Assembly (NCBI GenBank): GCA_016936075.1
Contig: JAFGPS010000189.1
Coordinates: 1-47,125, forward strand
Direction of reading: 5' to 3'
Length of the DNA stretch: 47,125 nt
Origin: Sedimentisphaerales bacterium
Lineage (GTDB): Bacteria > Planctomycetota > Phycisphaerae > Sedimentisphaerales > Anaerobacaceae
The translations under genes were made by a program, and so were the position numbers. Under the pieces are notes generated by a model. The model made no database searches, was not told where the DNA came from, and was given only the letters and a program-made list of their open reading frames with translations. Shown piece by piece: positions 17,429-27,500 of the stretch (position 1 is the stretch's first letter; every line of letters begins with the position of its first letter).

Positions 17429-17689
17429 ATGACAAGGATTGCTGATATTGTTGATGAAATGGAGAATAATCCAAAAGGGGTACGCTTTAAGGATTTATGC
17501 AGGGTTTGTGATCATTATTTTGATACTGCTCGTCAGAGTGGAAGCAGTCATCGGATTTATAAGATGCCTTGGTCAGGAGACCCACGTGTTAATATTCAAA
17601 ACGACAAGGGTATGGCGAAAGCATATCAGGTTAAACAAGTGCTTAAAGCAATTGAAAGAATAGAAAATGAAAAAAACGATACAGACTAA
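17429..17689 (+). CDS. hicA: HicA-family toxin (mRNA interferase)
   Basis: An 86-residue protein with the HicA dsRBD-like fold, recognised from the conserved core GSSHRIYKMPW (catalytic histidine H41) and DKGMAKAYQVKQVLK. HicA toxins cleave mRNA and tmRNA and are held inactive by HicB. It is somewhat longer than the typical 60-residue HicA, with extra N-terminal helix. No ribosome site precedes the ATG, and the predicted transcription start falls at the start codon. Its last 23 bases overlap hicB. The toxin-first order with HicB second is the classic arrangement. Confidence 0.9.
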   Translation: MTRIADIVDEMENNPKGVRFKDLCRVCDHYFDTARQSGSSHRIYKMPWSGDPRVNIQNDKGMAKAYQVKQVLKAIERIENEKNDTD

Positions 17690-17999
17690 TCAATATATAT
17701 ATAGAATAACATGGTCCGAGGATGATAATGAATTTGTTGGACTATGTGTTGAATTTCCAAGTTTAAGTTATCTGGCTTCTTCTCCACAAAAAGCTCTGAG
17801 TGGAATCATGAATGTTGTCGAGGAAGTCGTTAAGGACATGATAGATAATAATGAAACTATTCCTGAGCCGTTAAATTCTAAGCACTATAGTGGTAAGTTT
17901 ATGGTTCGAGTTCCTCCAGAAGTTCATCGCCAGCTTGCGATTGAAGCTGCAGAAGAAAATATTAGCTTAAACCGATTGATAAGTTCAAAACTATCCTAA
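17667..17999 (+). CDS. hicB: HicB-family antitoxin
   Basis: A 110-residue protein. The N-terminal half has the HicB partial RNase-H fold (YIYRITWSEDDNEFVGLCVEFPSLSYLA is the typical opening, residues 10-37), and the C-terminal part (RVPPEVHRQLAIEAAE, ISLNRLISSKL) is a ribbon-helix-helix DNA-binding segment. It neutralises HicA and is expected to repress the hicAB promoter through the palindrome at 17400-17423. It overlaps the end of hicA by 23 bases, so the two are translated together. Confidence 0.9.
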   Translation: MKKTIQTNQYIYRITWSEDDNEFVGLCVEFPSLSYLASSPQKALSGIMNVVEEVVKDMIDNNETIPEPLNSKHYSGKFMVRVPPEVHRQLAIEAAEENISLNRLISSKLS

Positions 18000-18049
18000 T
18001 TAGACAGGATATTGCACTTTTCTGCTCACAATATATTAACAAATTATTA

Positions 18050-18078
18050 AAGACAATCTCGCAATTTGGCGTTATAAT
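18050..18078 (+). promoter_or_regulatory. Predicted sigma-70 promoter of glmS
   Basis: AAGACA (18050-18055), 17 bases, then a consensus TATAAT (18073-18078). Transcription would begin near 18085, giving a leader of about 100 bases that contains the short frame at 18151-18216. No glmS ribozyme core was found. Confidence 0.5.
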
Positions 18079-18150
18079 CCTTAATGATATTGTTTTATAG
18101 CTGAAATATTAAGCATTAAGTAATACAATAGCTATCCAGAGGAGTCATAA

Positions 18151-18216
18151 GTGAATGGTAACGAATCTAAATTGAAAGAGAGAATGAATGTGTGGAATAG
18201 TCGCTTATCTTGGTAA
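18151..18216 (+). CDS. Possible 21-codon leader peptide overlapping glmS start
   Basis: A GTG at 18151 stands 6 bases after a strong AGAGGAG site, opening a 21-codon frame that ends TAA at 18214-18216, beyond the glmS ATG at 18188 in another frame. The glmS start itself has only a weak GAAAGAGAG site. The layout would allow translation of the leader to open or control glmS initiation. The peptide has no recognisable similarity and may simply be chance. Confidence 0.35.
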   Translation: MNGNESKLKERMNVWNSRLSW

Positions 18217-20056
18217 GAAAATGGCACAACCAATCCTTATAGAAGGATTGAAGCGTCTTGAATATCGCGGTTATGATTCGGCCGGAGTGGCTCTTTTAGG
18301 TTGTGACGGAATAAAAATTACAAAAACAAAGGGCAGAATAAGTGCTCTGGAACAAATTCTGGAAAAACCCGAAGCAAATGCTGTTTTCGGTATCGGTCAT
18401 ACACGCTGGGCTACACATGGTGCTCCAAACACTGTAAATGCACATCCTCATATAGATTGTACAGGAAAAATTGCTATTGCTCATAACGGCATTATTGAAA
18501 ATTACAACACCCTCAAAAAATGGCTTAAAAATGAAGGAATTGAGTTTATAACTGAGACTGATTCAGAAGTCATTGCCCAAATGATAGGCTATTTTTATGC
18601 CAAGGTAATTGCTAATCCGGATGATTTTGGCCTCAATGGCCAGAATAAATTCGAATGGGCGATCCAGCGTACTCTTCGTGAGTTACATGGAACTTTCGGC
18701 CTTGCTATTATATGCTCAGATTACCCCAATATGTTAATTGGTGCCAGAAAGGGAAGTCCTTTAATATTGGGAGTTGGTGATAATGAATATATTCTTGCTT
18801 CAGACGCGGCCGCTATTGTAGAGCATACGACAAGCGCGATTTATCTGGCCGATAATGAAATGGTTACTATTGGTTCGGATGGATTTCGTACGACTACAAT
18901 AAATAATATTGCAGTTACAAAAGATGTCGAACCTATCGAATTCTCACTCGAACAAATAGAACTCGGCGGCTTCAAGCATCACATGCTTAAAGAGATTTTC
19001 GAGCAGCCTGAAGCACTTGGTAACTGTATGGGAGGCAGGATTGACAAACAGGAGCATAGAATAAAACTTGGCGGCATAGAAAAGTATCTCCGAGAGCTTA
19101 CACGCACGAAAAGATTAATATTTACCGCCTGCGGGACAGCTTTCCATGCGGGCCTGGTTGGAGAATATCTTTTTGAGCAGCTTGCTCGAATTCCTGCTGA
19201 AACAGAATATGCAAGCGAATTCAGATACCGCAATCCTATTATCGAGGATGGAACAGTTGTGATTTCTATAAGTCAGTCCGGCGAAACTCTCGATACTCTT
19301 GCGGCGGTGGAAGAAGCAAAGGAACGTGGTGCAACAGTGTTCGGTGTTGTAAATGTTGTCGGTTCGACAATAGCAAGAGCTACAGACGCAGGGATATATC
19401 TGCACGCCGGCCCGGAAATCGGTGTAGCAAGCACAAAAGCATTTACTGCGCAGGTTGCGGTTTTAACTATGCTGGCAATTGAATTGGGAAGAAGAAGGCT
19501 TATCAGTGCTGAAATGGCTGATAAATATTTGTGTGAGCTTTCTTTAATACCTGAAAAAATTAAAAAAGTATTGGAACAGTCAGACCATATCAGAGAAATT
19601 GCCAAAGCCAATATCGAAAAGAATAACTGGCTCTTTTTGGGTAGGGGAGTGAATTATCCTGTCGCTCTTGAAGGTGCTCTTAAACTTAAAGAAATCAGTT
19701 ATATTCATGCCGAGGGTCTTCCCGCCGCGGAAATGAAACACGGGCCAATCGCTTTAATTGCTGATGGTATGCCTGCAGTATTTATCGCAACTTCTGGAGC
19801 TCAATACGATAAGATTATGGGCAATATTTCTGAAGTGAAGGCCAGGGGCGGCAAGGTAATAGTTGTCGCGACAGAAGGTGACCAGCAGATACAGAAATGT
19901 GCTGATCACGTGATTACTATTCCTGATACCCCCGACCTTTTGCAGCCTATGGTTGCGGTTGTACCATTGCAGCTTTTGGCATATCACGCTGCGGTGCTTC
20001 GAGGCCATGACGTTGATAAACCACGAAATCTTGCCAAAAGCGTGACTGTTGAATAA
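18188..20056 (+). CDS. glmS: Glutamine--fructose-6-phosphate aminotransferase (isomerising)
   Basis: A 622-residue cytoplasmic enzyme that makes glucosamine-6-phosphate from fructose-6-phosphate and glutamine, the first step toward UDP-GlcNAc, peptidoglycan and LPS. The N-terminal glutaminase begins MCGIVAYLG, with Cys2 as the nucleophile after Met removal, and contains YRGYDSAG, HTRWATHG and HNGIIEN. Two SIS domains follow (about 300-430 and 470-600), with TACGTAFHAG, SQSGETLDT, EIGVASTKAFTAQ and GRGVNYPVALEGALKLKEI-type motifs, and the C-terminus PRNLAKSVTVE carries the usual conserved end. Length is close to the normal 600-610. It is a single gene with its own predicted promoter. Confidence 0.98.
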   Translation: MCGIVAYLGKKMAQPILIEGLKRLEYRGYDSAGVALLGCDGIKITKTKGRISALEQILEKPEANAVFGIGHTRWATHGAPNTVNAHPHIDCTGKIAIAHNGIIENYNTLKKWLKNEGIEFITETDSEVIAQMIGYFYAKVIANPDDFGLNGQNKFEWAIQRTLRELHGTFGLAIICSDYPNMLIGARKGSPLILGVGDNEYILASDAAAIVEHTTSAIYLADNEMVTIGSDGFRTTTINNIAVTKDVEPIEFSLEQIELGGFKHHMLKEIFEQPEALGNCMGGRIDKQEHRIKLGGIEKYLRELTRTKRLIFTACGTAFHAGLVGEYLFEQLARIPAETEYASEFRYRNPIIEDGTVVISISQSGETLDTLAAVEEAKERGATVFGVVNVVGSTIARATDAGIYLHAGPEIGVASTKAFTAQVAVLTMLAIELGRRRLISAEMADKYLCELSLIPEKIKKVLEQSDHIREIAKANIEKNNWLFLGRGVNYPVALEGALKLKEISYIHAEGLPAAEMKHGPIALIADGMPAVFIATSGAQYDKIMGNISEVKARGGKVIVVATEGDQQIQKCADHVITIPDTPDLLQPMVAVVPLQLLAYHAAVLRGHDVDKPRNLAKSVTVE

Positions 20057-20672
20057 TCATTTTGCTGAACAATTGGTGAGAAAAAGCCAAAAATCTGTTT
20101 TTAACATATATCATAATCACTATAGTTGTCTTCTAACGACAAGCTTTGTTTCAAATTCTACTCGAAAAGCTCAGAATCAGGAAATATCATAATATCCGGG
20201 GTGAATTTCACAAAAATCTAATTTGTTACGCTTTATAATGAATATGATTTCAGGGCTGATAATATGGAAATGTTAAAAGATAGTGGCAATAGTTCGAATA
20301 GAGAATCTTTTTTATATTATTCAATATTTACTAAAATGACCTTAAATTGATAACAACTATATGTAGTATATGATCAAATTATCATTTTCTTAAAAAATAT
20401 TTTTGCATCTTTCATAGAAGTGTTTTTATCGAATGCGGTTTTTGATACTGATAACACACTTTTCCTCAATAATTAATAAAATATTAGGTTTTGGGACTCA
20501 AATTTAGTATTGAACAATTTTAAAGTTTTTTTTGAATTGTTGTCGATATCAACGTTAGTAAATCGTATTAGCCTCAAAAAGGGATTTCGGGGATATACAA
20601 TATATAGTGGTTATAAGCTTGGGAACGAAATAAGGATACTTCTTCTTGGGCGTATGAAAACAAGGTAATTGA
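20057..20672. other. 616-bp AT-rich gap with no clear gene
   Basis: Between glmS and the FlgM-like gene. It has many stops in all frames. One short plus-strand frame, 20264-20350 (28 codons), follows a TATAAT box at 20234-20239 and an AGGG site, but is unsupported otherwise. A long leader or untranslated RNA for the downstream gene is possible. No terminator after glmS, known riboswitch or tRNA was recognised. Confidence 0.5.
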
Positions 20673-20954
20673 ATGCCAAAATATGAAATTAACAGCCGTT
20701 TTAAGCATCAGAATGATCAGGATATGTCAGTCGAAGATTTATCTATTCAGAATGAAGATGCAATGATGGAAACAATTCTTGAAAATCTAAATACTACACC
20801 TATTGGTCAGGTGTTAAAGAAAATCGCATCACTTCCGGAAATCCGTCAAGATAAGGTTTTAAATGTACGCAGACAGCTTACAGATGGCGATTATGATCTG
20901 AATGAACGTCTGAATATTGCTATGGATAAGGTTTTGGAGGACCTTACATCATAA
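20673..20954 (+). CDS. FlgM-like small protein (putative anti-sigma-28 factor)
   Basis: A 93-residue, soluble, charged protein. The C-terminal half (TPIGQVLKKIASLPEIRQ to RLNIAMDKVLEDL) resembles FlgM, which binds and inhibits the flagellar sigma factor FliA: an R-x-x-KV-x-x-(L/V)RxxLxxGxY-like segment followed by an amphipathic helix. FlgM proteins are about 90-100 residues with a disordered N-terminus, and this one fits. AAGG stands about 8 bases before the ATG. No flagellar genes or sigma factor are adjacent. It converges on spoVG with only 10 bases between stops. The assignment rests on weak, short similarity. Confidence 0.55.
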   Translation: MPKYEINSRFKHQNDQDMSVEDLSIQNEDAMMETILENLNTTPIGQVLKKIASLPEIRQDKVLNVRRQLTDGDYDLNERLNIAMDKVLEDLTS

Positions 20955-20964
20955 TCGGTTGTTA

Positions 20965-21402
20965 TTATACTATTTCGGGAACATCATCATCCGGCTCATC
21001 CATATCTACTGGTTTATAGCCCGGTTGCTTTGATTTTTCCAGTTCCTCTACATAGGCATCTGATACTTGTTCCAGAAATTTCTTTCTGCATTCAACATTG
21101 ATCGGATGAGCGATATCTACATGGAGTTTCATTCTGCCCTTGAAATCCTTTTTGGCACGATTGTCTTTTAGAGAAGCTCCGCAATTATTGCAGTATCTTG
21201 CACGAAGATGATTTTTACCTCCGCACTTATCACAATGATCGCTCATCTTTCTTGAAGGCATAGCGACAAAGAAGCCTTTACCTCCCTGTATAATTTTTAT
21301 ATCTCTAATTACAAATTCGCCGTCTAATGTCACAGAACAAAAAGCTTTTAATCTGTCATCTTTGTTGTCCATCAACTTGACTCTGACCTCAGTGATTTCC
21401 AT
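20965..21402 (-). CDS. spoVG: SpoVG-family protein with an inserted zinc ribbon
   Basis: A 145-residue protein. The N-terminal [20 protein letters not shown] and [10 protein letters not shown] and the later DIAHPIN match SpoVG, a nucleic-acid-binding regulator of septation and gene expression. Between the MPSRK strand and DIAHPIN, where ordinary SpoVG has a short loop, there are about 40 extra residues carrying CDKC (57-60) and CNNC (71-74), a zinc-ribbon knuckle pair. An acidic tail ([12 protein letters not shown]) follows. Ordinary SpoVG is 85-100 residues. The insert lies next to the nucleic-acid-binding face, so it may alter target recognition. It directly follows ispE on the same strand (22-base gap), an association also known in Firmicutes. 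Confidence 0.9.
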   Translation of the reverse strand: MEITEVRVKLMDNKDDRLKAFCSVTLDGEFVIRDIKIIQGGKGFFVAMPSRKMSDHCDKCGGKNHLRARYCNNCGASLKDNRAKKDFKGRMKLHVDIAHPINVECRKKFLEQVSDAYVEELEKSKQPGYKPVDMDEPDDDVPEIV

Positions 21403-21424
21403 TTCCTTTGCCTCGCTTAAATGT

Positions 21425-22324
21425 TTACCATCTATTGTTGCTTGCTACTAAACAATTGCAACCAATTTTCTCCTTAATCATATTTTGATACTTTATCACT
21501 TCAGATTCATCACCTCGCTCGAATAAACAATAAAGAGTAGAACCGCTACCACTCAGGCAGCAATTACCGATATTTAGTTTTTCGATTTCTTTTTTCAAAT
21601 CGGCAAGTTGTTTATTCAAACTAAAACAACTTAATTCAAGCATATTTGCGCATACTTTTGTTACTAAATCAATCCTGTTTTTTGTGATATTCTCATTTAT
21701 TTGAAGTTTAAGCTTCTCATAAAGCGCCATATCATGTCTATAATTCTCGTAAACCTTTTTGGTAGAGACACTTATGTCGGGTAGTATTAAAAGGGTTGTA
21801 AAGTCAAATATTTTCTCAATTTTATATATTTTTTCCCCTTTTCCCGTGCAATATGCCAAAGGACCATCCAGAAAAAAAGCTACATCGCTTCCTAAGTCTG
21901 ACGCCATTGAATTTAGACTATTATCTATTTCAGTTTTTAAGTATTTATTAAGCCCTATCAGAGTCGCAGCGGCATCACTACTGGCTGAACCCAAACCTGT
22001 TCCTGCCGGTATATTTTTTGTTAAAGTAATATTTAAAGGCTCTTTCAATTGGCAATTATCCATGAATATTTGTGCCGCTTTGTACACGAGATTTTCTTCG
22101 CCTTGCGGTGCCCAGTATTGCCCTTTGCATATAAGATTAATTCCTGGTTCAGGTCCTCTTTCGATTAAAATCTCATCGTACCAGTTGATTTTGGCCATTA
22201 TTGTTTCGATTTCATGAAAACCGTCCGGGCGTTTCCCTGCGATTAACAAGGAAAGATTGATTTTAGCCGGGGCATTTATTAATAAGCCATTTCCAATATA
22301 TGTAATTTGTTCTTTATTTTCCAT
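21425..22324 (-). CDS. ispE: 4-diphosphocytidyl-2-C-methyl-D-erythritol kinase
   Basis: A 299-residue GHMP kinase of the MEP isoprenoid pathway, phosphorylating CDP-methylerythritol. The opening [26 protein letters not shown] start (APAKINLSL, residues 14-22), the ATP loop [17 protein letters not shown], the [15 protein letters not shown] segment and the late [16 protein letters not shown] motif are all present. Its length is normal. It shares an operon with spoVG, transcribed from a predicted promoter at 22389-22416. The ribosome site is weak (AGAG). Confidence 0.96.
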   Translation of the reverse strand: MENKEQITYIGNGLLINAPAKINLSLLIAGKRPDGFHEIETIMAKINWYDEILIERGPEPGINLICKGQYWAPQGEENLVYKAAQIFMDNCQLKEPLNITLTKNIPAGTGLGSASSDAAATLIGLNKYLKTEIDNSLNSMASDLGSDVAFFLDGPLAYCTGKGEKIYKIEKIFDFTTLLILPDISVSTKKVYENYRHDMALYEKLKLQINENITKNRIDLVTKVCANMLELSCFSLNKQLADLKKEIEKLNIGNCCLSGSGSTLYCLFERGDESEVIKYQNMIKEKIGCNCLVASNNRW

Positions 22325-22388
22325 TTATACTCTAAAAAAAGTAAGGTTTTACAATTCAATTTATCGAACATTAATGATACAAGATAGT

Positions 22389-22416
22389 ATTATAAACGAG
22401 GCGCATATTTTGTAAA
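22389..22416 (-). promoter_or_regulatory. Predicted sigma-70 promoter of ispE-spoVG
   Basis: On the minus strand TTTACA (22411-22416), 16 bases, then TATAAT (22389-22394). Transcription would begin near 22381, giving a leader of about 57 bases to the ispE ATG at 22324. Confidence 0.55.
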
Positions 22417-22511
22417 ATTTTCTGTTTTACACGAAAATATTCTGTATAAATATATCATAGTAGATTTTTGTCTGTATTTGAAGGACATATATTTATTTGG
22501 AGATTAGTCTT

Positions 22512-23909
22512 ATGTTAAAAATCAGGTTATTTTTTGTAGTTGTTTCGTTGTCTATTGTTTCTGCAATCTTTTCTGAACAGGCAATATGTAATGAATCGCC
22601 CAGGGTTCAAAGACGAACCCCCATAGTTGAAGTGTACGAGAAAACTCATAACACGGTTATAAATATTTCCGGAACTCGCTTAATAAATTCTTCTTATTCT
22701 TCAGGTTATAATCCGCCCGACATTTTCGAACTATGGGGACCAAGATTAAAAAGAGAAGTCTCCGTTCTTGGTTCTGGAGTTGTCGTTCATGAAGACGGCT
22801 ATGTGATGACAAATGCACATGTTATCGAGCAGGCTAATAATATCAAAGTCATTTTCAGCAATGGAGATGAATTTCCTGCAACTATAATAGCTCATGATGA
22901 AGACAAGGATATTGCCCTTGTGAAAATAGAAGCCGATAAAAAATTACCCTTTGTCCATCTTGGCCGCAGCGACGATTTAATGATTGGAGAAACCGTTATC
23001 GCAATTGGAAATCCTTTAGGTTATTCGAACACTCTTACAAGCGGGATTTTAAGCGCAGTCGATAGAGACATCCAGGTTTCGGAAGGAACATGGCTCAGGG
23101 GGCTTATTCAAACTGATGCGCCTATTAATCCGGGAAACAGCGGCGGACCATTGTTCAATATTAATGGTGACCTGATTGGAATTAATACCGCGATTGCAGC
23201 CGGAGCGGATAATATCGGTTTTGCGATATCTGTTGATACTATTGCCGATAACCTGCGCCAGATGCTTATGCCTGAAAAATTACGAAGAGTTCGCCTGGGA
23301 CTGAATGTTGGCAGGGTAAAAGCTTTGGGAAAATATACAGGCCTTACAGTAGACTCAGTTGTTAAATCAAGCCCGGCTGATGACAAAGGGGTAAAAAATG
23401 GTGACATCATTCTTGAAGTGGATGGCCATGAACTCTCTAATATCATTGATTTTTATATAACAATGATGAGTAAAAATATCGGCGAACCCATTAAAATTAA
23501 ATACGCCAGAGGTTCAGGAAACTCAGTTAAAACCAATATAGTGACACTAACAATACAGGATAGACCTTTGCCTGATGGTAAAAAGCTGGTGCAGGATTTC
23601 TTCCAGATGGATGTTTCGGTACTTACCGACCAGGTTGCGCGAAAATTCGGATTCGAGAGCGCTTATCCGGTACTGATAATCACCGAAACGCAAAATAATG
23701 GCGTTGCAGATACAACAGGACTTGAACCGGGAGACTTAATTCTGGCTGTTAACGGAACAACTGTACAGAATATTGAAGGACTCAGTACTGAGATGGAAAC
23801 AGTCAACAGTGGCGATATTGTAAATTTATTGATTATGCGAATTGGAATAGGACCTTTCGGTCAGGTACAGCGCAGATATAATGCAAGACTAAAAGCACAG
23901 GGGAACTGA
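22512..23909 (+). CDS. HtrA/DegP-like periplasmic serine protease
   Basis: About 465 residues. It has a signal peptide (MLKIRLFFVVVSLSIVSA, cleavage near AICNE), a trypsin-like domain with the catalytic histidine in TNAHVIE, aspartate in DKDIALVKIE and serine in GNSGGPLF, then two PDZ domains (about 270-365 and 375-460). This is the DegP/DegQ/DegS plan of proteases that remove or refold damaged envelope proteins. Start: the ATG at 22512, with GGAG 9 bases upstream, was preferred to a TTG at 22497. It is divergent from ispE. After the stop, a 7-bp hairpin (23948-23966) could be a weak terminator. Confidence 0.92.
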   Translation: MLKIRLFFVVVSLSIVSAIFSEQAICNESPRVQRRTPIVEVYEKTHNTVINISGTRLINSSYSSGYNPPDIFELWGPRLKREVSVLGSGVVVHEDGYVMTNAHVIEQANNIKVIFSNGDEFPATIIAHDEDKDIALVKIEADKKLPFVHLGRSDDLMIGETVIAIGNPLGYSNTLTSGILSAVDRDIQVSEGTWLRGLIQTDAPINPGNSGGPLFNINGDLIGINTAIAAGADNIGFAISVDTIADNLRQMLMPEKLRRVRLGLNVGRVKALGKYTGLTVDSVVKSSPADDKGVKNGDIILEVDGHELSNIIDFYITMMSKNIGEPIKIKYARGSGNSVKTNIVTLTIQDRPLPDGKKLVQDFFQMDVSVLTDQVARKFGFESAYPVLIITETQNNGVADTTGLEPGDLILAVNGTTVQNIEGLSTEMETVNSGDIVNLLIMRIGIGPFGQVQRRYNARLKAQGN

Positions 23910-24558
23910 TAAATACCTCTTACATGTTCATAAACCTTTGTGTTCTGACATCATCTATTATGATGTTATTGAGATTCTATATGTTTACATATATGCTTTT
24001 AAACGAGCATTTTGGATTAGGCAAGGTACAAAAAAAAGATTAAACATTCTTTACGAATAAAATTTCCAATTTCAACAATTATTCAACAAAAAATAGCGAT
24101 TTTTCATATAAAAATACGTAGTTACCACAATTGACAATTCTCGTAAATATATTACAATTGAGAATCGCAGGAATATTGAGATTTTCCAAAATAAGGAGTG
24201 TTATTAGTTGTTTGTTGTACACGCATAGGGATTTGTGTGATGAATATAGAGGGATTACCAATTTAAGGCATTGATTTTGTGTTTATTTTAAGAAAGGGAG
24301 ATATTCAAACTATAACAAAGGGATCGATTATCAATTAGGTTTCTCCATTAAGAAAGTAAATAACCATCAATGCTCAATAGTGGTTGTTGATAAAAATCAA
24401 CATTTATTCACATAAAACAGCTTTAAGATATTTTTTTTGTGAAATATATACTTTTTTAAAAAAAATCTGAGAAATTATGTAACGAAATACATACTTTTGC
24501 GTCTTATGTTATGGAATGGTAGGTATTTTATCGAGTTTTTTACATAAGGAAAGAAGAA
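23910..24558. other. 649-bp AT-rich gap without a clear gene
   Basis: Between HtrA and the 1984-residue secreted protein. It contains a 7-bp hairpin (23948-23966, ACATCAT/ATGATGT), a GTTGAT/ATCAAC hairpin with a four-base loop (24386-24401), and a repeated ACAATTGA motif near 24127-24165. No coding frame with a credible ribosome site was seen on either strand. It probably holds the upstream control region of the large gene. Confidence 0.45.
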
Positions 24559-27500
24559 ATGAGAAAATCACTAATTTTAAGCATGATAGTACTGTTTTTT
24601 GCAGTAACACCCCTTTTGGCCGCTGTTCGCTTGGTTCCGAGCGAATACAATACAATTCAGGAGGCAATCGATGACTGTAATGATGGTGATATGGTAATCG
24701 CAAGTCCCGGTACATATGTGGAAAATATCAATTTCTTAGGCAAAAAAATAACCGTCTCAGGCACAAATCCGGAAGATTGGGATACTGTAGAATCCACGAT
24801 TATTAACGGCAATAATACCGGAAGTGTAGTAACATTTGTTAACGGAGAGACAAACGACTCTGTTCTGAAGGGTTTTACCATTACAGGCGGATATGGTAGC
24901 TTATATGAGGAGTTCAGTGGTGACCTTCTCTGGGGTGCCGGAATCTTCTGTATTAATTCTTCTCCTTTCATTTCTAACAACATAATTACTGAGAATCATA
25001 GTCTTGCTGATATAGAAAATGACCTTGCAAGTTATGGAGGTGGAATAGGTTGTTATAATTGTAATGCAATTATAAGTAATAACATAATTAAGGATAACTC
25101 CGCCGCTGCTGGTGGTGGAGTCTTTAATTATTATGGTGGTACCGTTATTGCCAATAATATAATTTCTGATAATTCCGCCTATATCGGAGGTGGTGTGATT
25201 TTATTGGGTGGAAATCTGATTAATAATACTATTACTAATAACGATGCGGACATTGCTGGAGGTGGTGAGGCAGGAAATGTTTATGCTCTTTTCGAAGAGG
25301 GTTATTATGATAGTCTGATAATGAATAATATAATCTGCAATGCCAAATCCGGGGGTGGAATATATTATCTTTTGTATAACGGAATGTCCTATGTAAATTC
25401 CGCAGATTTGTGTAGATATAACAATGTATGGGGCAATCAACCACAGAATTATATAAATTTGTATGACGGCTCTTCAGCAGGAATGGCAGGAAAATTCGGA
25501 AATATTTCCCAGAATCCGCAATTTATCGATGATTATCATATTGGAAAAAGTTCTCCTTGTTATGATAAGGGTGATCCGGATTATGCACCATACTTTTGGC
25601 AGAGGGACATAGATGGAGAGTATCTGGTGATGGATAATTTTATAGATATCGGCGCCGACGAGGTTACCGGCAATGCCAGACCAATAGCGGATGCCGGAGA
25701 TACCCAGCATTTTTATACTTACGTATCTAATGTAATGCTTGACGGAAGCGGTTCTTTTGACCCTGATGGTTCCGGAACTCTTTCTTATCATTGGGAGCAG
25801 ATAAGCGGCTTGAATGTAGTACTATCTGATCCGAATATTGCAGAGCCTAATTTTACTCCCCCCGTTGAAGGAGCTTATGAATTCGAACTAACAGTATACG
25901 ATGGAGTTTATTATAGTCACCCGGATACTGTAATGATAATAGTAGGTAATCGTGCTCCCGTCGCAAACGCTGGTATAGATCAATTTTGTCAGGCTGGAGA
26001 CCAGGTACGTCTCGATGGTTCAGGCTCTTATGATCTCGATGAAGGTGATGTTTTGAGTTATAGCTGGACACAGATTTCCGGCCCAACGATAGAATTTTCG
26101 GATTCTAATTCAGCTTATCTTTATATTACTCCTGTTGTAATAGGCGAATATGTTTTCCAGCTTGTTGTTAATGATGGAGGAGTATCGAGCCTGCCTGATA
26201 CAGTTAAAGTTACGTGCAAAATCGGAAGTGCACCTGATGCTTATGGTTATAGCTGGATAGATAGCGACAATCCTTATGGACCTGCATATCACTGGCAGGA
26301 TATTCAAGGTTCAAGGAACTATTTTAGAAATATTCAGGGTGGATATGGTAGAGTTTTAGGGAGTATTACTCTGGAATTCGATTTTGATTTTTATGGAACC
26401 ACTTATAGAAAACTCTATCTTCAATCGAGCGGTTTAATTAGCTTTGGTCCAGATCCGATATACAATTATCAACCAATCCCATACCCTGAAGGTTATGATA
26501 ATATGATTGCATGGATGTGGTCCAATGTGGAATTAACAACCAATTCGAAAATATATTACAAAAGTTATTCTGACCGCATGATTATTCAATTTGTTAATTG
26601 GAGTTTGTCTTCAGGAAATGGAATGTTGAATGCCCAGGTAATACTGTATAAATCCGGAAAGATACTCATTCAATACAAAGATATTTCGATTAATGATAGC
26701 TTTTCCAGCTATTCTATAGGTATAGAAAATTCAAACGGTACTATCGGAACAGAGGTAGTTTTTGGCGAATCTGGATATCTTCATGATGAGCTTGCAATCG
26801 AATTTTCCACTGGAAGCGGTCCTTATGAGCCTGTAGCTCATGCCGGTCCTGATCAGCAGCACAAGGTTGCCGAATTGATTACCCTTGACGGCTCAGCCAG
26901 CAATGACCGTGACCCGAATTATGTATTGACTTACCAGTGGTCGCAAGTTTCAGGACCTTCAGTCACACTGAGTGCTCCTACGTCTGCTATAACTACTTTT
27001 ATGCCGTCTTCGGAAGGTGAATATATTTTCCAGTTAGTAGTTAACGATGGCACGTATTCGAGCTATCCTGATGAAGTTGAAGTTTTTATCGGTAATCAGA
27101 CACCGATAGCGGATGCCGGAGATGATAAAGCCGCGGAGCCGGGACAACAGGTAACTTTAAGCGGCTCAGCTTCTTATGATCCGGATTCAAGTGACACTAT
27201 AGCAAGTTATTCCTGGACCCAGATTTCCGGTCCATTGGGAATACTTTCGAATGCTAACTCTCAGAATGCATCTTTTACACCTTCAATTATAGGCCAATAC
27301 GTATTCCAGTTGGTTGTCAGTGATGGAATAGCAACCAGTCAGCCTGATACAGTTACAGTATTCTGTACTTACGCTTCTCTCCCTGACGATTACGGCTATA
27401 GCTGGATAGATAGTGACTCTGCCGCTGGTCCAATTTATAACTGGATAGATATTCAAGATACCGGCACTCAGCTCACAGGGATATTAAATAGTTATGAAGA

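Noticed and set aside
18079..18187. glmS ribozyme upstream of glmS
   Set aside because: The core sequence of the known ribozyme is not present; only a promoter and a short frame are seen.
20264..20350. 28-codon frame after a TATAAT box
   Set aside because: Too short, no good -35 box, weak ribosome site; mentioned only in the gap description.
24079..24261. 60-codon minus-strand frame in the gap before the giant protein
   Set aside because: No ribosome site, AT-driven composition and no family resemblance, so treated as chance.
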